A stretch of DNA of 64,000 nucleotides from positions 59,262,268 through 59,326,267 of the forward strand of contig CM043944.1 in NCBI GenBank assembly GCA_014529385.2. Reading direction: 5' to 3'. The notes beneath the pieces were generated by a model that was given only the letters and a program-made list of their open reading frames with translations, did not search any database and was not told where the DNA came from. A program made the translations under genes and the position numbers. Positions 9,561 through 20,226 of this stretch are shown here, one piece after another (positions within the stretch are counted from its first letter, which is position 1; every line of letters begins with the position of its first letter). This stretch comes from Adiantum capillus-veneris. Its lineage: Eukaryota; Streptophyta; Polypodiopsida; Polypodiales; Pteridaceae.

Positions 9561-10447
9561 CACAACAGTAATATTCCATCTCGATTTATTTTGTATAACC
9601 TTCCAGCTAGTAACTGATACAAAGCCAATTGCTCAATTAATGCGATTGTAATAGGAAGTGGTATTTGCGAATCCACTTGAGCTATGGTCATCAATGATAC
9701 CATATTTTCCGACCATCGCAGTATCATTTCAACAGAGAACAGATATGCATCTGGTAGATCATCGTCCACTCCCTTCAGTGGTTCTCCTGAAACAATATTC
9801 AACAAATGATATGCTCTTTGATGAGTAGTGTCCTCTTTTACAACTACAGTGAAATCAAATTCCAAAAGAATGATGAACCATCTCACTATTCTTCCTGTGT
9901 TGCATGGCTTGTTGACCAAGTACAATAAGGCTTGGTGGTCCACAAAGAATACAAATTTGTTTGCTAATAGGTAATGTCTATACTTTTTTACGGCATAGAT
10001 CATTCCTAATCCTTACCTTTTGGTGGTGGTATAATTCTTTTCCGCCATTTCAAATGTCAGCTAGCATAAGAAATAGAAAAATCAATTTTTATGTCTCCTA
10101 GTTGAGCTAGTACATCCGATGGCAAAATTGGAAGCATCTACATGTATGTGTATCTTACCTGGTGCTTTCAATATTGGAGCCGAAGTGAGAGCTTGCTTAA
10201 GCTTCATGAAGGATTCTTCATACTCATTAGTCCATTCAAAGTTTGTAATCAAGCTATACATGGGTTTTGCAATTATAGCGTACATGTAAATGAACCGTCT
10301 GTAATATCCACAATGTCCCATGAAGGCTTGAACCCCCTTGGTTGTTGCCGGTCTAGGCAAATCAGCAATAACATAAATTTTATCCATACCAGTAGCTATA
10401 CCATTTTTAGACACTATATGTCCAAGAAGTTTTCCTTGTCTACCCAT
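9560..10447 (-). pseudogene. E1 RT connection and RNase H
   Basis: 10,447-10,082: GHIVSKNGIATGMDK, VQAFMGHCGYYRRFI, then the first RNase H strand IHVDASNFAIGC with its catalytic Asp. After a gap, 10,003-9,560 gives YAVKKYRHYLLANKF, FVDHQALLYLVNKP and GRIVRWFIILLEFDF, the usual gypsy RNase H C-terminal half. A frameshift lies near 10,080-10,005. Confidence 0.85.
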
Positions 10448-11130
10448 AAATGTGCACTTTTCATGATTTAAGCAAACCTATAAAGTCTACATTTTTTGAA
10501 TACCTTTTTGAGGTGCTCAAAATGATCAGCCCAGATTGATGAATGTACGCATAGATCATCCATATATACTTCCAATAAATTCCTAAGATATTCTTTAAAA
10601 GCATGGCTCATCAATTTTTGAAAGGTGGTAGGAGCATTAGTTAACCCAAAAGGCATAACCCGATAGGCAAAAATACCCCATTCCGTTGCAAAAGCAATTT
10701 TATGCTAATCTTTTGGGTCAACCAAAAGTTGATTGTATCTCGAAAAGCCATCTAAAAAAGCTGTAAGCTTCTTTACTTGTTGCAACTTGTTCTAAAACAT
10801 GCTCAGTGATTGGAAGAGAAAAGTTGTCTCTAATGGTAGCTGCATTCACTTTCTTGAGGTTGACACACACTCATAATTTTCCATTTTCTTGGGAACTATC
10901 ACAATTGGAGACACCCAATCTGTGTGTTCAATTTCATAAATGAATTTGGACTCCTTTAGATTTTCAATCTTTTCTTTGATCTTCCTGGCAAATGTTTCAT
11001 TATATGTGTATGGCCTTTGTATACTTGGTTTCGCATAGTCTCTCATGGGTATGGTATGTTGACGGAATTTTGGATCAACACCCTTGAGATCCTTATAAGA
11101 CCAAGCAAAGATATCTCGGTATTCCTTCAC
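10440..11130 (-). pseudogene. E1 reverse transcriptase
   Basis: The segment from 11,130 has EYRDIFAWSYKDLKGVDP and TDWVSPIVIVPKK. A shifted frame near 10,870-10,660 reads VNLKKVNAATIRDNFSLPI, SFLDGFSRYNQL and ATEWGIFAYR. 10,656-10,468 holds MPFGLTNAPTTFQKLM and the catalytic VYMDDLCVHSS. So the whole palm/fingers region is present but broken by at least two frameshifts and a stop (DPKD followed by TAG). YMDD itself is intact. Typical Ty3/gypsy RT. Confidence 0.88.
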
Positions 11131-11148
11131 TAAGCTTAATAAAAGCTC

Positions 11149-11856
11149 TTATTCTTCTTCTTTCGTAAGGTCATTTGCAATGTAGGCTGGTCTAGGCTCT
11201 TCTCCTAGTTCCGCCAGATCTATCTTTTTTGCATTTTGAGGCCCCTCATAGGACTCGCCCTGTTTGCGTAGTTCTCTGACAGGTTTTTTGACTATAATTT
11301 TTCGGTCCTGGAGAGTATATTTCTTGTAATGGGATGGAACACTCATTACATCTTTACCATCCTCTTTAGTGGTTTCCATTTCCATCGTATATATCTCCTT
11401 TAGAGCTTTTTTCAACTCTTGATACTTCTTTTTCCGTTCAACTCGTGTCATGGTTGAATCCTTGTCCTGGTTTTTAGATTTTACTTGAGTTTCCTTTCTC
11501 ATTTTTCCCAATGTTTTTTTCATTTCATGTTCTTCGTTTAAAGGATAGCTACTAGTGATTTTGTCCTTGATACAATCATGTGCATCTATCTGCATCAAGA
11601 ACTGTGTTCTACTGGAGACCGGTGGCATAGGTCTAGCTTTCAATTTTCTCGTGTCTCTTTTTCGTCTATACCATTTTTGTCTTCTCGGTTTCTGGTTTGG
11701 AAAGTCAAAAAACTTTTCCTCCCCTCCTTTCATGAGCAGTTTAGCTCTCACATGTTCTTTTTCCGACCCCAAATCATCTGAGGTAGCTGAGTGTTCTTCT
11801 AACTCATCTATTGCATCATAGTAGAGGTTTGAAAAGACTTGTCGATCTTTCATCAA
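11149..11856 (-). pseudogene. E1 linker between protease and reverse transcriptase
   Basis: 235 codons, Lys/Arg/Glu-rich, with YYDAIDELEE near the start and KKIDLAELGEEPRPAYIAND near the end. Position and frame context place it between PR1 and the RT N-terminus. The last part leads directly into KEYRDIFAWSYKDLKG of the RT segment after a short break. No enzymatic motif of its own. Confidence 0.6.
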
Positions 11857-12124
11857 GTCCTTTGATCTTCTTCAATGTGAAGGGTTGAGATCATTTATAT
11901 GGGAATTATGTCATAACCGTCCTCATTACAAAATTGAGTAGGCATAGTCGTGTTTACACATACATCCATTGTTGCTAAGCTATGGAAAGGGTTCAGGTAC
12001 ATAAGCTTCATCTGTGCAATCCCTTTCTAAGATACATTCTTCTTGTTTTAAGCTCCCATTTTTTGAAGCTCCGCACATCAAAATAGGAGTGTCTTTGTCC
12101 AACCAAGATGGAAGCTTAGTTTCA

Positions 12125-12796
12125 GCCGATGATTTCGTAATTGAGTTTCTTCCCAAAGTCTACTATGGAAAAAGTGTGTTGATATTCAATCCCACAGGAA
12201 TTAACTGTCACTTTTTCAAGCAGTCCTAAAAGTCTTTCGATGTGTCCATCAACCAATTTCAATTTCATTCAAGTTTGTCTAATGGCTGGTTGTCCCCAGG
12301 ATTCCCATACTGCTTTCGTGGCTATGGCTATGCCTGCTCCACTATCCAGTATTGCCATGGTTTCTATATCATTATATTGCACTGGAAGGGTGGTGTTTCC
12401 TTCTTCCCCTCCGTAGTATTCTCCAACCTTATTCATTGGAACAGATCTAATCTCTTTGTTGTCCATTGCGTGTTTCAATTTTCCCAAATTTTTTGCGATT
12501 AGCCGTGTTATTCCCACCTTCGCTAGATTTTTCTGTAGATCATTCCATAAATATGGTCTGATTTTTAACAGTTCTCCTAAAGTAAGAGTGCGTTGGATGG
12601 GTGTAGATATGATTGAATGGATGTTGTCTACTTCTATAGTCTGTTCAACTCTTTTAACTTGAGTGGTTTTACACACTATGGATGCATCTTCATTATCTCC
12701 CAAGTAAGAGGGTAATGTTTTCAAAGTCAATGGTTTAGAAATTCCTGAAGCTTCAGATCTGCAATCCCCATACAAGGATTGTACATCCATGTCCAC
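12125..12796 (-). pseudogene. E1 retropepsin (PR1)
   Basis: An open run from 12,796 to 12,269 contains TLTLGELLKIRPYLWNDLQ and then the active-site motif MAILDSGAGIAIATKAVW. A second frame (12,265 to about 12,125) continues with LVDGHIERLLGLLEKVTVN and IVDFGKKLNYEIIG, the usual later part of a gypsy retropepsin, which places a frameshift near 12,268. The catalytic D-S-G-A is intact. The role in the parent element would be polyprotein cleavage. Confidence 0.82.
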
Positions 12797-12898
12797 ATTA
12801 GGAGGTAGGTTGTCTAACCAAACTTCCTCTATAGGAGCTGACTTCAGAGTTAAGCTCCCATCATTAATCTCTCTAAGTTTCTCCCATAAGTGTCCTGG

Positions 12899-13348
12899 TC
12901 AGTCTTTTTCTATGAATGGAATTCCGTCTAAGGCACCTTCGATGTCCGACACTATAAGTTCTGGCTCTTTTGTTTCAAGGTGGGGTTCTACCACCACTTT
13001 CAATTTTCCCTTATTGGTTCCTACCACGATTTCCTCAAGTTTTGCCATACTTTCGAGCTTGGGTTTTTGTTTTTCCAACATCTCTTGCGTGATTCTTACC
13101 AAATTTTGATAAGCTTCAAGCTTAGCTGCTTCCATGTCTGGAGAAGGATAGTTTTTCCATTTGTTTTCCATGTTTTGGCCTGCTTTAAGCCCTACTTGGA
13201 AAGATTCCTCAAAAATTTTGTCTACCAAAATTGATCCTCTAGATTTCACGGTGGTTTCTTTTATTTCACTTCCAATTTCTTTCACCTTTTCTTCAAATAG
13301 CTTTTTTGCTTTCTCTTCGATTTTAGCCCGTTGTTTTTGTTTTCTCAT
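12899..13348 (-). pseudogene. E1 pre-protease region, Lys/Glu-rich helical segment
   Basis: 149 codons beginning MRKQKQRAKIEEKAKKLFEE, strongly charged and probably helical or coiled coil at the N-terminus, then less charged up to IEGALDGIPFIEKD. It lies just upstream of the protease segment on the same strand, so it reads as the region N-terminal to the E1 retropepsin. No zinc knuckle seen. Function unknown. It may be the end of a gag-like protein. Confidence 0.5.
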
Positions 13349-13369
13349 CTCATACCTTTTGTTTATGCT

Positions 13370-14135
13370 TCAATGTGAGCAATGATGTTTCATTTGTCCA
13401 TTGTAATAGCATCATGATGAGGTTGTGGTTGATATTAGAAAAGTATGTACAAGGAAAGTAGAACAATGAGAATCTAGATTAGGGTCTAATACCTGAAGAA
13501 AAAACCCAGTGGGAAAAAAGATCCTTTGAGATACGTGCATTATTGGAGTACTTATTATCATGGGAAATACTAATAAAGTACTCAAGGGATTATTTGCTGA
13601 TACATATGGAATTAAAAAGGCGGCAAATATCAGAGGGTAGCATGATGGAACATTGGTTTGCCTGTTGTAGTTCATTCAAGGTGCATAGGTGTCTAATGCA
13701 TATGTCCAATGGTGGGACATCTTATATGCATACACAGAAATGCATGGAAAACAATATATTGTGCAAGAAATATTTTGAGGGGTTCTTTAGAAAGATGGTG
13801 TAGCTATAGATCATATGACATGGCTTTGAAAGTTGGCACCCCTTTAAGAATGGTTTCATTGTCGAGGATATGTGCTCTCATCTTACTGTGCATTGTGCGT
13901 GAGTGTTGGACTCTACGACACTCCACCAATTGTAAGTTAATAGACTTTGACTCTTATGCTCTCATCTAGCATGAGCGACACAACTTAGATATGCTCAACT
14001 CTTCCAGCTCGAATGTAAGCCTAATAACTACGATTCTTAGCACAAAGTTTATTACAACTTGAAGCTTTGGAACTAATGGTTTGCTCATTTTATGGCTCAT
14101 TAGCGCGACTCTGACTATGCCAAAGAGTGTTTTTT
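13370..14135. other. intergenic stretch without a recognisable gene
   Basis: Short ORFs on both strands, none resembling a known family. A phrase GAAAAAACCCAGTGGGAAAA occurs near 13,498. It separates E1 pol from the accessory region on the same strand and could hold an LTR or untranslated region of either, but I could not place termini. Confidence 0.4.
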
Positions 14136-14885
14136 TCACCCTGGCAACTTGACTTTTAACATTCTTGTGCTTACTACAAACATTTCTTCAGGTGAAAGTA
14201 GGCTTGAATCCTGAAAAAGAGGATTAGTGAAGGACCAAGTTGGCATTGAAGGTTTCTTTTGCCATACCTGTTTTATCTTCTTTGAATCTGCATTCACGTT
14301 GGTTGGGTTGTCCTTCCTTGAATGTGAAGACTCCAATGTTCATGTGATTCTCCAATTGGGAATGTGTTGATCGTTGACATTTGACTTTTGACTCGAAGCA
14401 TTGGAAGAGTTAGAAATCCAAATCTCTTGATGACCTTTGTATCTCCTTTGTTGACTTTGCTTTGCTCTAGGTCTTGTTGAGTTCTTGAGATCTTCATGCA
14501 GGTCTGGTGCAGTTGCAGTTGGCTTGTGGTTGACTGGTAGCCAAATCTTTGTATAATCTGCATAGAATCCTTGTCTAAGAGGAAGATTCTTTGAGATCCA
14601 TCTTTGTAACTAGTTGACTTGAAGTTTTGTAAGCCTGACTTGCTTGAAGAAGCTGATCCATGAGGGTTCTTTGATGTAGAGGCATATGATGTCACACCTT
14701 TTGTGCTAACTGGTGAGAGGTCCAGTTTGGCTTTACCTTTGTCTGCAAGATTTGTCTTTGATTCTTGTGACTTTTGCAACTATGAATCTAGCATAAACGA
14801 TACCTATAAATGTTGTTGGCTACCTCTTGAAAAAGAGAGCATTAGCATTGTATCTTCTTTGTAGACCTTGTATTGATCTAACCAC
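14136..14885 (-). pseudogene. Trp-motif C-terminal part of the accessory region
   Basis: Minus-strand coding-like sequence switching between two frames. It reads SQESKTNLADKGKAKLDLSP, then TKIWLPVNHKPTATAPD, HQEIWISNSSNASSQKS and IKQVWQKKPSMPTW, before stopping near 14,136. The spaced [KEQ]-[IV]-W-[LIQ] motif in a Ser/Thr/Lys-rich background parallels the tail after PR2 at 6.8-7.5 kb, so the two tails look homologous. No known family recognised. Confidence 0.5.
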
Positions 14886-15135
14886 TAATGTCCAAGGATG
14901 ACATCTGCAAGCATTTCCTTTGAAGGCTTCACCTGAAACTTTACTTGCTCTTCATGTTGTTGGATGCTAAGAGTAGAAAACATTTCTTCTTGACCTGTAT
15001 GCATACCTAGCATTGTTTTGCTATCATGTTTGCATGGAGTGATTTGGAGGATCATTTGGATGTTCTCTACAATCATATTGCACTTTGTTTCTTTATCCAG
15101 TAGAGCATTTCATCTGACACTTGTTTCGTTTACAC
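14886..15135 (-). pseudogene. retropepsin-like domain (PR4)
   Basis: From about 15,109 the minus strand reads NALLDKETKCNMIVENIQMI, where ALLDxxTKCNM sits like a retropepsin ALLDTGxxxNM active-site loop (Thr-Gly replaced). It ends with VKPSKEMLADVILGH, a stop, and WLDQYKV, matching the xDVILGxxWL end of the fold. The spacing of about 75 residues from D to ILG fits one retropepsin monomer. The active-site triad is damaged. It follows the PR3-bearing segment at once, giving two such domains in tandem. Confidence 0.55.
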
Positions 15136-15870
15136 TACTAAGGACTATAGCTATTCTCATTGAAGGTGCTCTTGAATATTTTTGTCCTACTTTTGTCATG
15201 GTCTCATCTATTCTCTGCTCAATAGATATCGTGGTTGCTCTTTGCTCTATTTGATCTGCACTTGCTATTGTCTGATTTGCTTTAAGCTCTTTTGAAGTTT
15301 TCCTCAATGGAGATGAGTCATCTTCAATAAGATCTGCTTTGATATCAGTCTCCATTTTAACTGTGCTTGAGGACTTTATGTTTTCATCCGCAGGTGACCT
15401 GTCTTGATCTTCTTTCTTTGTTGCATGTGATGACTTTGTCATGTTTAAACACCATATCTCTAAAATCTTCTGAGATAGTGGCTTTCCCAATATGAGGTCA
15501 TTAGGTACATCTTTTACTGTGATTACATGGAATTGGGCTTTAATGTTCTGTAAACTTACTTGAATGGTGGTGGAGATGATTCCCCAGCATTCTGCTCGTT
15601 TGTTTCCATGTACGCTCACAAATTCAGGAGCATCCAACTGTGGTTGGCCACATTTTTTCCAAGTGTGAAAAGACATGAGTTCTTGTCTAGCTGAAAATCT
15701 AGCTTTACTTTGCTTAAGAGTTTTTCTTCATTCTTACCAACAATGTTGTACTTGATCGTCTGAGGATTCGTTTCTGAATTGACTGCTTTTGCTGTGGTAG
15801 TGTCCTTGGATTGAACTTTCTTTTCAAGTTCTTTGCTTTGACCCCCTGCTTCAATTGATGTTGACTCCAT
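15110..15870 (-). pseudogene. retropepsin-like domain (PR3) and Ser/Thr/Glu-rich linker
   Basis: 15,870-15,616 begins MESTSIEAGGQSKELEKKVQ and contains TIKYNIVGKNEEKLLSKVKL, a pre-protease-like segment. An overlapping shifted frame (15,676-15,110) gives GNKRAECWGIISTTIQVSLQ, FHVITVKDVPNDLILGKPLS, i.e. the flap and ILG end of a retropepsin; the D-T/S-G loop is lost at the frameshift near 15,640. An acidic linker (EDQDRSPADENIKSSSTVKM) then leads to PR4. Same strand as E1. Confidence 0.58.
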
Positions 15871-16148
15871 TGGTTGTAATATTGCACCTTTTGATCAAAA
15901 TTTTTGAGAATTGTCCGCCTGCATTTGAGTAACCTTTGATCTTAGAAGATCCATTGTACTGTCTAGCAAAATCTATCTTTTTGAAGAAGATTTGGTGGTG
16001 ACCTTTGTGTATCCTTTTGAACTTTAGCTTTCATTGATTTTGACTTTTTTTTCACCTGTTCTAGTAGCTTGAGGCTTTGCATCATCTTCAAATAGTCCTT
16101 GACTTCAATCGGGCCATTCATATGGGTTTGTACAAGGTCATGAACTTG

Positions 16149-16511
16149 CTAATATTTGTTACCATGTGCATCTAGATATGCATATGTGAGCTTGGTCACA
16201 TGTAACTGTTTGAACACTATTGGATTTGTTGGCTTTTGAGTCTGACTTGTGGAGATCAGTTGAAACTTTTGTCCTTGATGATCTTCATAGAGGCATTTAT
16301 CTATAGATTTTGATGGAATCTGGGTCAATTGGAAACTTCCAACAACCATACAATCTTTCAATGGTTTTTGCTTTGAAGGGGTCTGCTGGCTAGAAGTTTT
16401 AGGGCCTATAACTGACATGGAGATTCCTGGTACTAGAGCTGAGCTTGATGGATTTGCAGCTCCCCCCTTCCTAGGGTGATCACTATAGCCTGCTCCATTA
16501 TATGAGTTCAA
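16149..16511 (-). pseudogene. accessory protein segment with Y-x-D-x-x-G motifs
   Basis: 120 codons starting MNSYNGAGYSDHPRKGG. Contains KCLYEDHQGQKFQL and, at the end, LTYAYLDAHGNKY before a stop. After the stop the frame continues (VHDLVQTHMNGPIEVKDYLK, LKLLEQVKKKSKSMKAKVQK) down to about 15,960. The motif hydrophobic-Y-x-D-x-x-G-x-x-Y/F recurs at least eight times in 16.1-17.8 kb. I do not recognise the family. Confidence 0.5.
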
Positions 16512-16619
16512 AATCGTTTATCTCTGGTTTAGTCTTACCTTTTGAGATTTTGAAGGCACACTTGGGGTAGCATTGTTGATGTTTGGCATCTGTAAACCTT
16601 CTGCATAGTTTCCTATCTA

Positions 16620-17227
16620 TCTCCGTGAAACCTGACAAATTATTCCCCAAGTCAAGTTGTAGATAGCATTATCTTTGCCCTGATATTGTCTATCCCATGG
16701 GTCTCCTGTGATATGATCTTCTGTGGTTTCAGGATGACCCAAGGCATCATAGATGCTAGACTCTCGTCTATATCTACGACTGTTTTGGTCAAAGTATATG
16801 TTTGTTTGGTCACAACGTCGAATCTTGATTTCTAATGGAGGAGAGTTTGCTCTAAACAGATTTTTGGGTTCACTCGGCTAATATCCTTCAACTCTAGAGA
16901 GGATGGGCTATAATAGTTTCTATCCTCTGAAATGAACCATCCTTTTTTATCTATCACTGGATGCACTTCTATGAGCTGGGATGTGGGCCGTTCAAACACT
17001 GGTTGATCCTTTTTGTACAGTTTCCCTTTTTGGTCTACATAGTGTGCATATGAATTATGTGTGCCATACAATGCTAACAACATTCTATTTGATGTGTTCC
17101 TTGGACTCGTGAATGATTGCACACTTGTGACAGTGGATGCAGAATCATTTGCAAACCTAACAGTCTTTTCAACATTCGGTGACATTTGGACACCTTTACC
17201 AAATTTATGCAGGAATTTGTTGTTCAA
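16620..17227 (-). pseudogene. accessory protein segment with Y-x-D-x-x-G motifs
   Basis: The ORF from 17,227 (MNNKFLHKFGKGVQMSPNVE) has YAHYVDQKGKLYKK and HPVIDKKGWFISEDRNYYS. After a stop near 16,832 a neighbouring frame (16,801 to 16,620) gives IYFDQNSRRYRRESSIYDAL, HPETTEDHITGDPWDRQYQG and KDNAIYNLTWGI before TAG. The last phrase resembles GAFYNLMLSVW in the 17.3-17.8 kb segment, so the segments are repeats of each other. Confidence 0.5.
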
Positions 17228-17334
17228 AGAATCAAGTTTAAGCTTTTCCGGTGCCTGTGCATCTTTATGCGGATTTTAAACTTGCAGTTCTTTTACTGGT
17301 GTTTCTAACAGTAATGCAAAATCATATTATTGCA

Positions 17335-17838
17335 TTAAAAGTGACAAGCTTTTGTTTTTGTGCTTGCCAAGTTGTCAACTTCTTCTTTCCAAACACTAAG
17401 CATCAAGTTGTAGAATGCTCCATCTTGACCTTTATAGATCTGACCACTATAATCCATGTACAATGACCTTGATTGCATATGTGCCAACTGTATGTTTTGC
17501 TGGCTTGTGCAAATTTTTGGATAAACACTTGGGTTGACTTTTTGAACTTCTATCTGCACTTCATCTTTGAGCTTGCAATACCTAGCTCCACTGAAATCTG
17601 TGAACTTTTGGGGGTTTTCTAGATCTGGCTTTACTCTGATCAATAGGATCGTGGCTTCTGTGTGGCTTTTGTTGCTCCTAAGATACCTATGGCCTTCCAA
17701 ATCTGCATATAAAACTTTATCTCCATTGTAGCCATATAGTTGTAGAATCTGCTTTGTTGCACTTGTGCATCTGTTGCCACTGCTACTAGTTAGCTTTGGT
17801 TCTTGTGCATTTGAACTCTCGGCTCGACTCGATTCCAT
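17335..17838 (-). pseudogene. accessory protein segment with Y-x-D-x-x-G motifs
   Basis: 167 codons from MESSRAESSNAQEPKLTSSS. Contains VLYADLEGHRYLRS, QKFTDFSGARYCKL and RSLYMDYSGQIYKG followed by QDGAFYNLMLSVWKEEV. The spacing of motifs is roughly 35-60 residues. The best of the accessory segments for seeing the repeat. The pattern suggests short beta-hairpin-like repeats, but this is only an inference from the Gly/Tyr/Asp spacing. Confidence 0.55.
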
Positions 17839-18088
17839 GTTGGCTCAATCTATAAAAACTATCTCTTAGCAGATTTTGATGTTGCTTAGCAGAATTTCTC
17901 CTGCTTGGGTTTGATAAAACTGCTTGTGTCAAAGAAATTTTGGCAGTTGATTGCTCTACAGACTCACAAGAGTTGATTAACTCTAGCTCGAAAGTGTCAG
18001 AATTGATGGTAGCCTTTGAAATGATGAAAATTTGGACTCTAAATAGCCTAATCTGCAATCCATCGTGACTTGTGCCACTGTTCGTCAA
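17786..18088 (-). pseudogene. N-terminal part of the accessory region, unrecognised
   Basis: 100 codons from MTNSGTSHDGLQIRLFRVQI, overlapping the next segment in a different frame. No motif recognised. Included because it lies directly upstream on the same strand and has a protein-like composition. Confidence 0.3.
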
Positions 18089-18299
18089 ACTGGAAGCTTA
18101 ACTTGTAGTGAAATTACTTGCACTAGCCAATTTCTAGCGTGCACAATCACTTCTAGCTTCTTAACTGAATTGCGGCAACGCCTAGAACTAGGCTAGAACT
18201 GTGATGATTTTGGCTTGAATGATAACCAATTGTTTGTTGATGAATCCCCTACTTCTAGGTCCATTTTGACTGGTTTTCGATTATTTGGTTTCAAAATTT

Positions 18300-18720
18300 T
18301 GATTTTTGCTTTTTTCGATAATTTTTCAGATTTCAAGACTGGCTTACTGCTCCCTTCGCTCAGTTTTTCGCAAAATTATTTAAAATAAAAAAATCTTTAT
18401 GTGATTTTAAAGGTTTTTGTGAAAAAAAAATTAAAATCTTTTTTATTTTATTTTGTGAATTGTTGTGTGACTTTTTATATTGTGAATTTTTTTAATGAAT
18501 TTTGAGACCCCTTTTTGGATTTTGAAATTATTTTTATGTGATTTTAAAGGTTTTTTTATTTCAAAATTATTTTTATGTGATTTTGAAGGTTTTTGTGATT
18601 TTTTTTAAAAAATTAAAATCTTTTTTTATTTTATTTTGTGAATTTTTGTGTGACTTTTTATATTTTGAAATTTTTAATGAATTTTGACACCCCTTTTTTG
18701 GATTTTGAAATTTATTTTCC
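18300..18720. repeat. AT-rich region with a tandem duplication of about 176 bp
   Basis: Phrases such as TTTATGTGATTTTAAAGG, TTTATTTTATTTTGTGAATT and GTGTGACTTTTTATATT occur at about 18,396-18,510 and again about 176 bases later from 18,572. The stretch is almost pure A/T with GTG islands and has no ORF of note. Confidence 0.75.
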
Positions 18721-18926
18721 TATTTTATTTTCTTAAAACTAAAAATAAAAATAATTAAAAAATCAATTTTTTTAAAGCTTACCTTGGTGACATAGGGCGG
18801 TGATGGCGGGGGTTGGGCGTTGACCTCCGCTGACAAAGGAGTGGGTGGGCTGAACAAAGAGAGGAGGAGACCATGTGTTCGATTGCGCACGCGCTGAGGA
18901 GAGAGTAAAGAGAGAGGGTACAGGGG
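18720..18926 (-). other. non-retroelement sequence fused at the D breakpoint, with splice-like signals
   Basis: Minus-strand reading gives a pyrimidine-rich tract ending CTCTCCTCAG (near 18,893), then about 110 bases ending ACCAAG followed by GTAAGC (near 18,778) and AT-rich DNA. This looks like acceptor-exon-donor, but no protein family is recognisable, so it may be chance. Confidence 0.2.
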
Positions 18927-19672
18927 ATCCATTCGTAGGATGAATGGAGTCCCCAAAAGGTAGTGCTTCCATGTATCAAGGGCATGTAGGATAGCTAGTA
19001 GCTCCTTCTTGTAGGTGCCCAAGACAAGCTCATTGGAATTGAGTCTTCGACTCTCATATGCTATGGCATGTCCTTCTTGAAGCAAGACTGCTCCAAGGAA
19101 ATCTCCACAAGTATCACATTGGACCTCGAATGGTTTTGAGAGGTCCCAAAGTGTAAGCACGGGTTGAGAGGTAAGCTTTTCTTTAAGCTTATCAAAAGCA
19201 TTTTGCTCCTTGGCAGACCATACGTACTTAACATTGCTCTTTGTCAAGTCATGTAATGGTCCCATTATTTGGGAGAACTTAGCTATGAAGCGTCCATAGT
19301 ATGCACACATACCAATAAAGCTGCGTAGCTCATGTAGATTCCTTGGGTTAGGCCATTCGTTCATTACCTCTTTGTTGGATCCATACGGATACCATCTTGA
19401 GAGATAATGTGACCTAAGTATTGAAACTCTTGAAGGAAAAATTCACTCTTCTTTGGATTAATGAAAAGTTTATTCTCTATCAGTGCTTGAAAAATTACCT
19501 GGAGGTGTTGCTTATGCTCCTCAATAGATTTGGAGTAGATGATGATATCATCGAAGAACACTCCAGTAAACATACGATAGGATTGAAAGATTTTCTCCAT
19601 CATGCGGTTGAACGTGGCTGGAGCATTTGTCAAGCCAAAAGGCATGACAAGATATTCACGAAGACCAAACAT
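18927..19672 (-). pseudogene. D reverse transcriptase C-terminal part and truncated RNase H
   Basis: 19,672-19,364: MPFGLTNAPATFNRMMEKIF, catalytic VFFDDIIIYSKS, FLQEFQYLGHIISQDGI. 19,364-18,927: NEWPNPRNLHELRSFIGMCA, PVLTLWDLSKPFEVQCDTCG (the first RNase H Asp is retained as CDTCGD), YKKELLAILHALDTWKHYL and LLGTPFILR. Similarity ends there; the same frame then runs into unrelated Pro/Ser-rich sequence to 18,720. Confidence 0.88.
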
Positions 19673-19699
19673 TGTCCAAAATGCGATCTTTATGATATC

Positions 19700-20125
19700 T
19701 TAATTCACTATCCTTATTTGACGATAGCCACTTTTAAGTTCGATCCGACTGAAGTAGGTCAAGCCTTGTAGTTTATCGAACAGATCTTCTACATGTGGTA
19801 TAGGAAATTTGTTTTTGATAGTGATACGGTTAAGTGCTTGATAGTCCACACACATGTGATATGTGCCATCTTTCTTTTGCACTAGAAGGACTAGTGAACA
19901 AAAGGGAGAGGAACTACGCCTCACCATCCCTTTATCTACTAGTTCATGCACTTGCCTCAAAATATCCTCTTGTTGAGCTTGAGAGACTCTATAAGGAGGT
20001 TTATTACGTGGTGAGCTTCCTGGTAGAAGCTCTCTGTTATGGTCATCATCCCCTCCTTTTGGAGGTAGCTCTCCAAGTATGTCTTCAATAAAAACATCTT
20101 GGAATCCATTTAAGAAACTAGACAA
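19700..20125 (-). pseudogene. D reverse transcriptase, N-terminal part
   Basis: Contains FQDVFIEDILGELPPKGGDD, NKPPYRVSQAQQEDILRQVH, PFCSLVLLVQKKDGTYHMCV, YQALNRITIKNKFPIPHVED and FSRIELKSGYRQIRI. Clear gypsy RT fingers and palm. It runs into a stop near 19,700 and the next RT piece is in another frame. The preceding linker (20,226-20,126) is also frameshifted. Confidence 0.88.
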
Positions 20126-20226
20126 CTTTAATTCGTCTTGATTCCTATCATCTTTACTTTTAAAACATTAGGGTCATTAGTGAATTCTTTGACAAAAATC
20201 ATGTACGCAAAAACCAATCTTTTCAT

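Larger units (their letters stand above)
6805..13348 (-). mobile_element. decayed Ty3/gypsy element 'E1' (minus strand)
   Basis: On the minus strand from high to low coordinates the order is coiled linker, retropepsin, linker, RT, RNase H, zinc modules, INT core, GPF/Y-type C-terminus, second retropepsin-like domain, Trp-motif tail. The PR-RT-RH-INT order is Ty3/gypsy. Many stops and frameshifts break it, and two of three integrase catalytic residues are replaced (WGIE for WGID, SNRE for SDRG), so it is inactive. No gag with a CCHC knuckle and no LTR pair could be placed. The 14.1-18.1 kb accessory region on the same strand may belong to the same element. Confidence 0.85.

Noticed and set aside
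13543-13969. Two overlapping plus-strand ORFs of 86 codons each
   Set aside because: Overlapping, no motif, AT-rich; nothing to separate them from chance.
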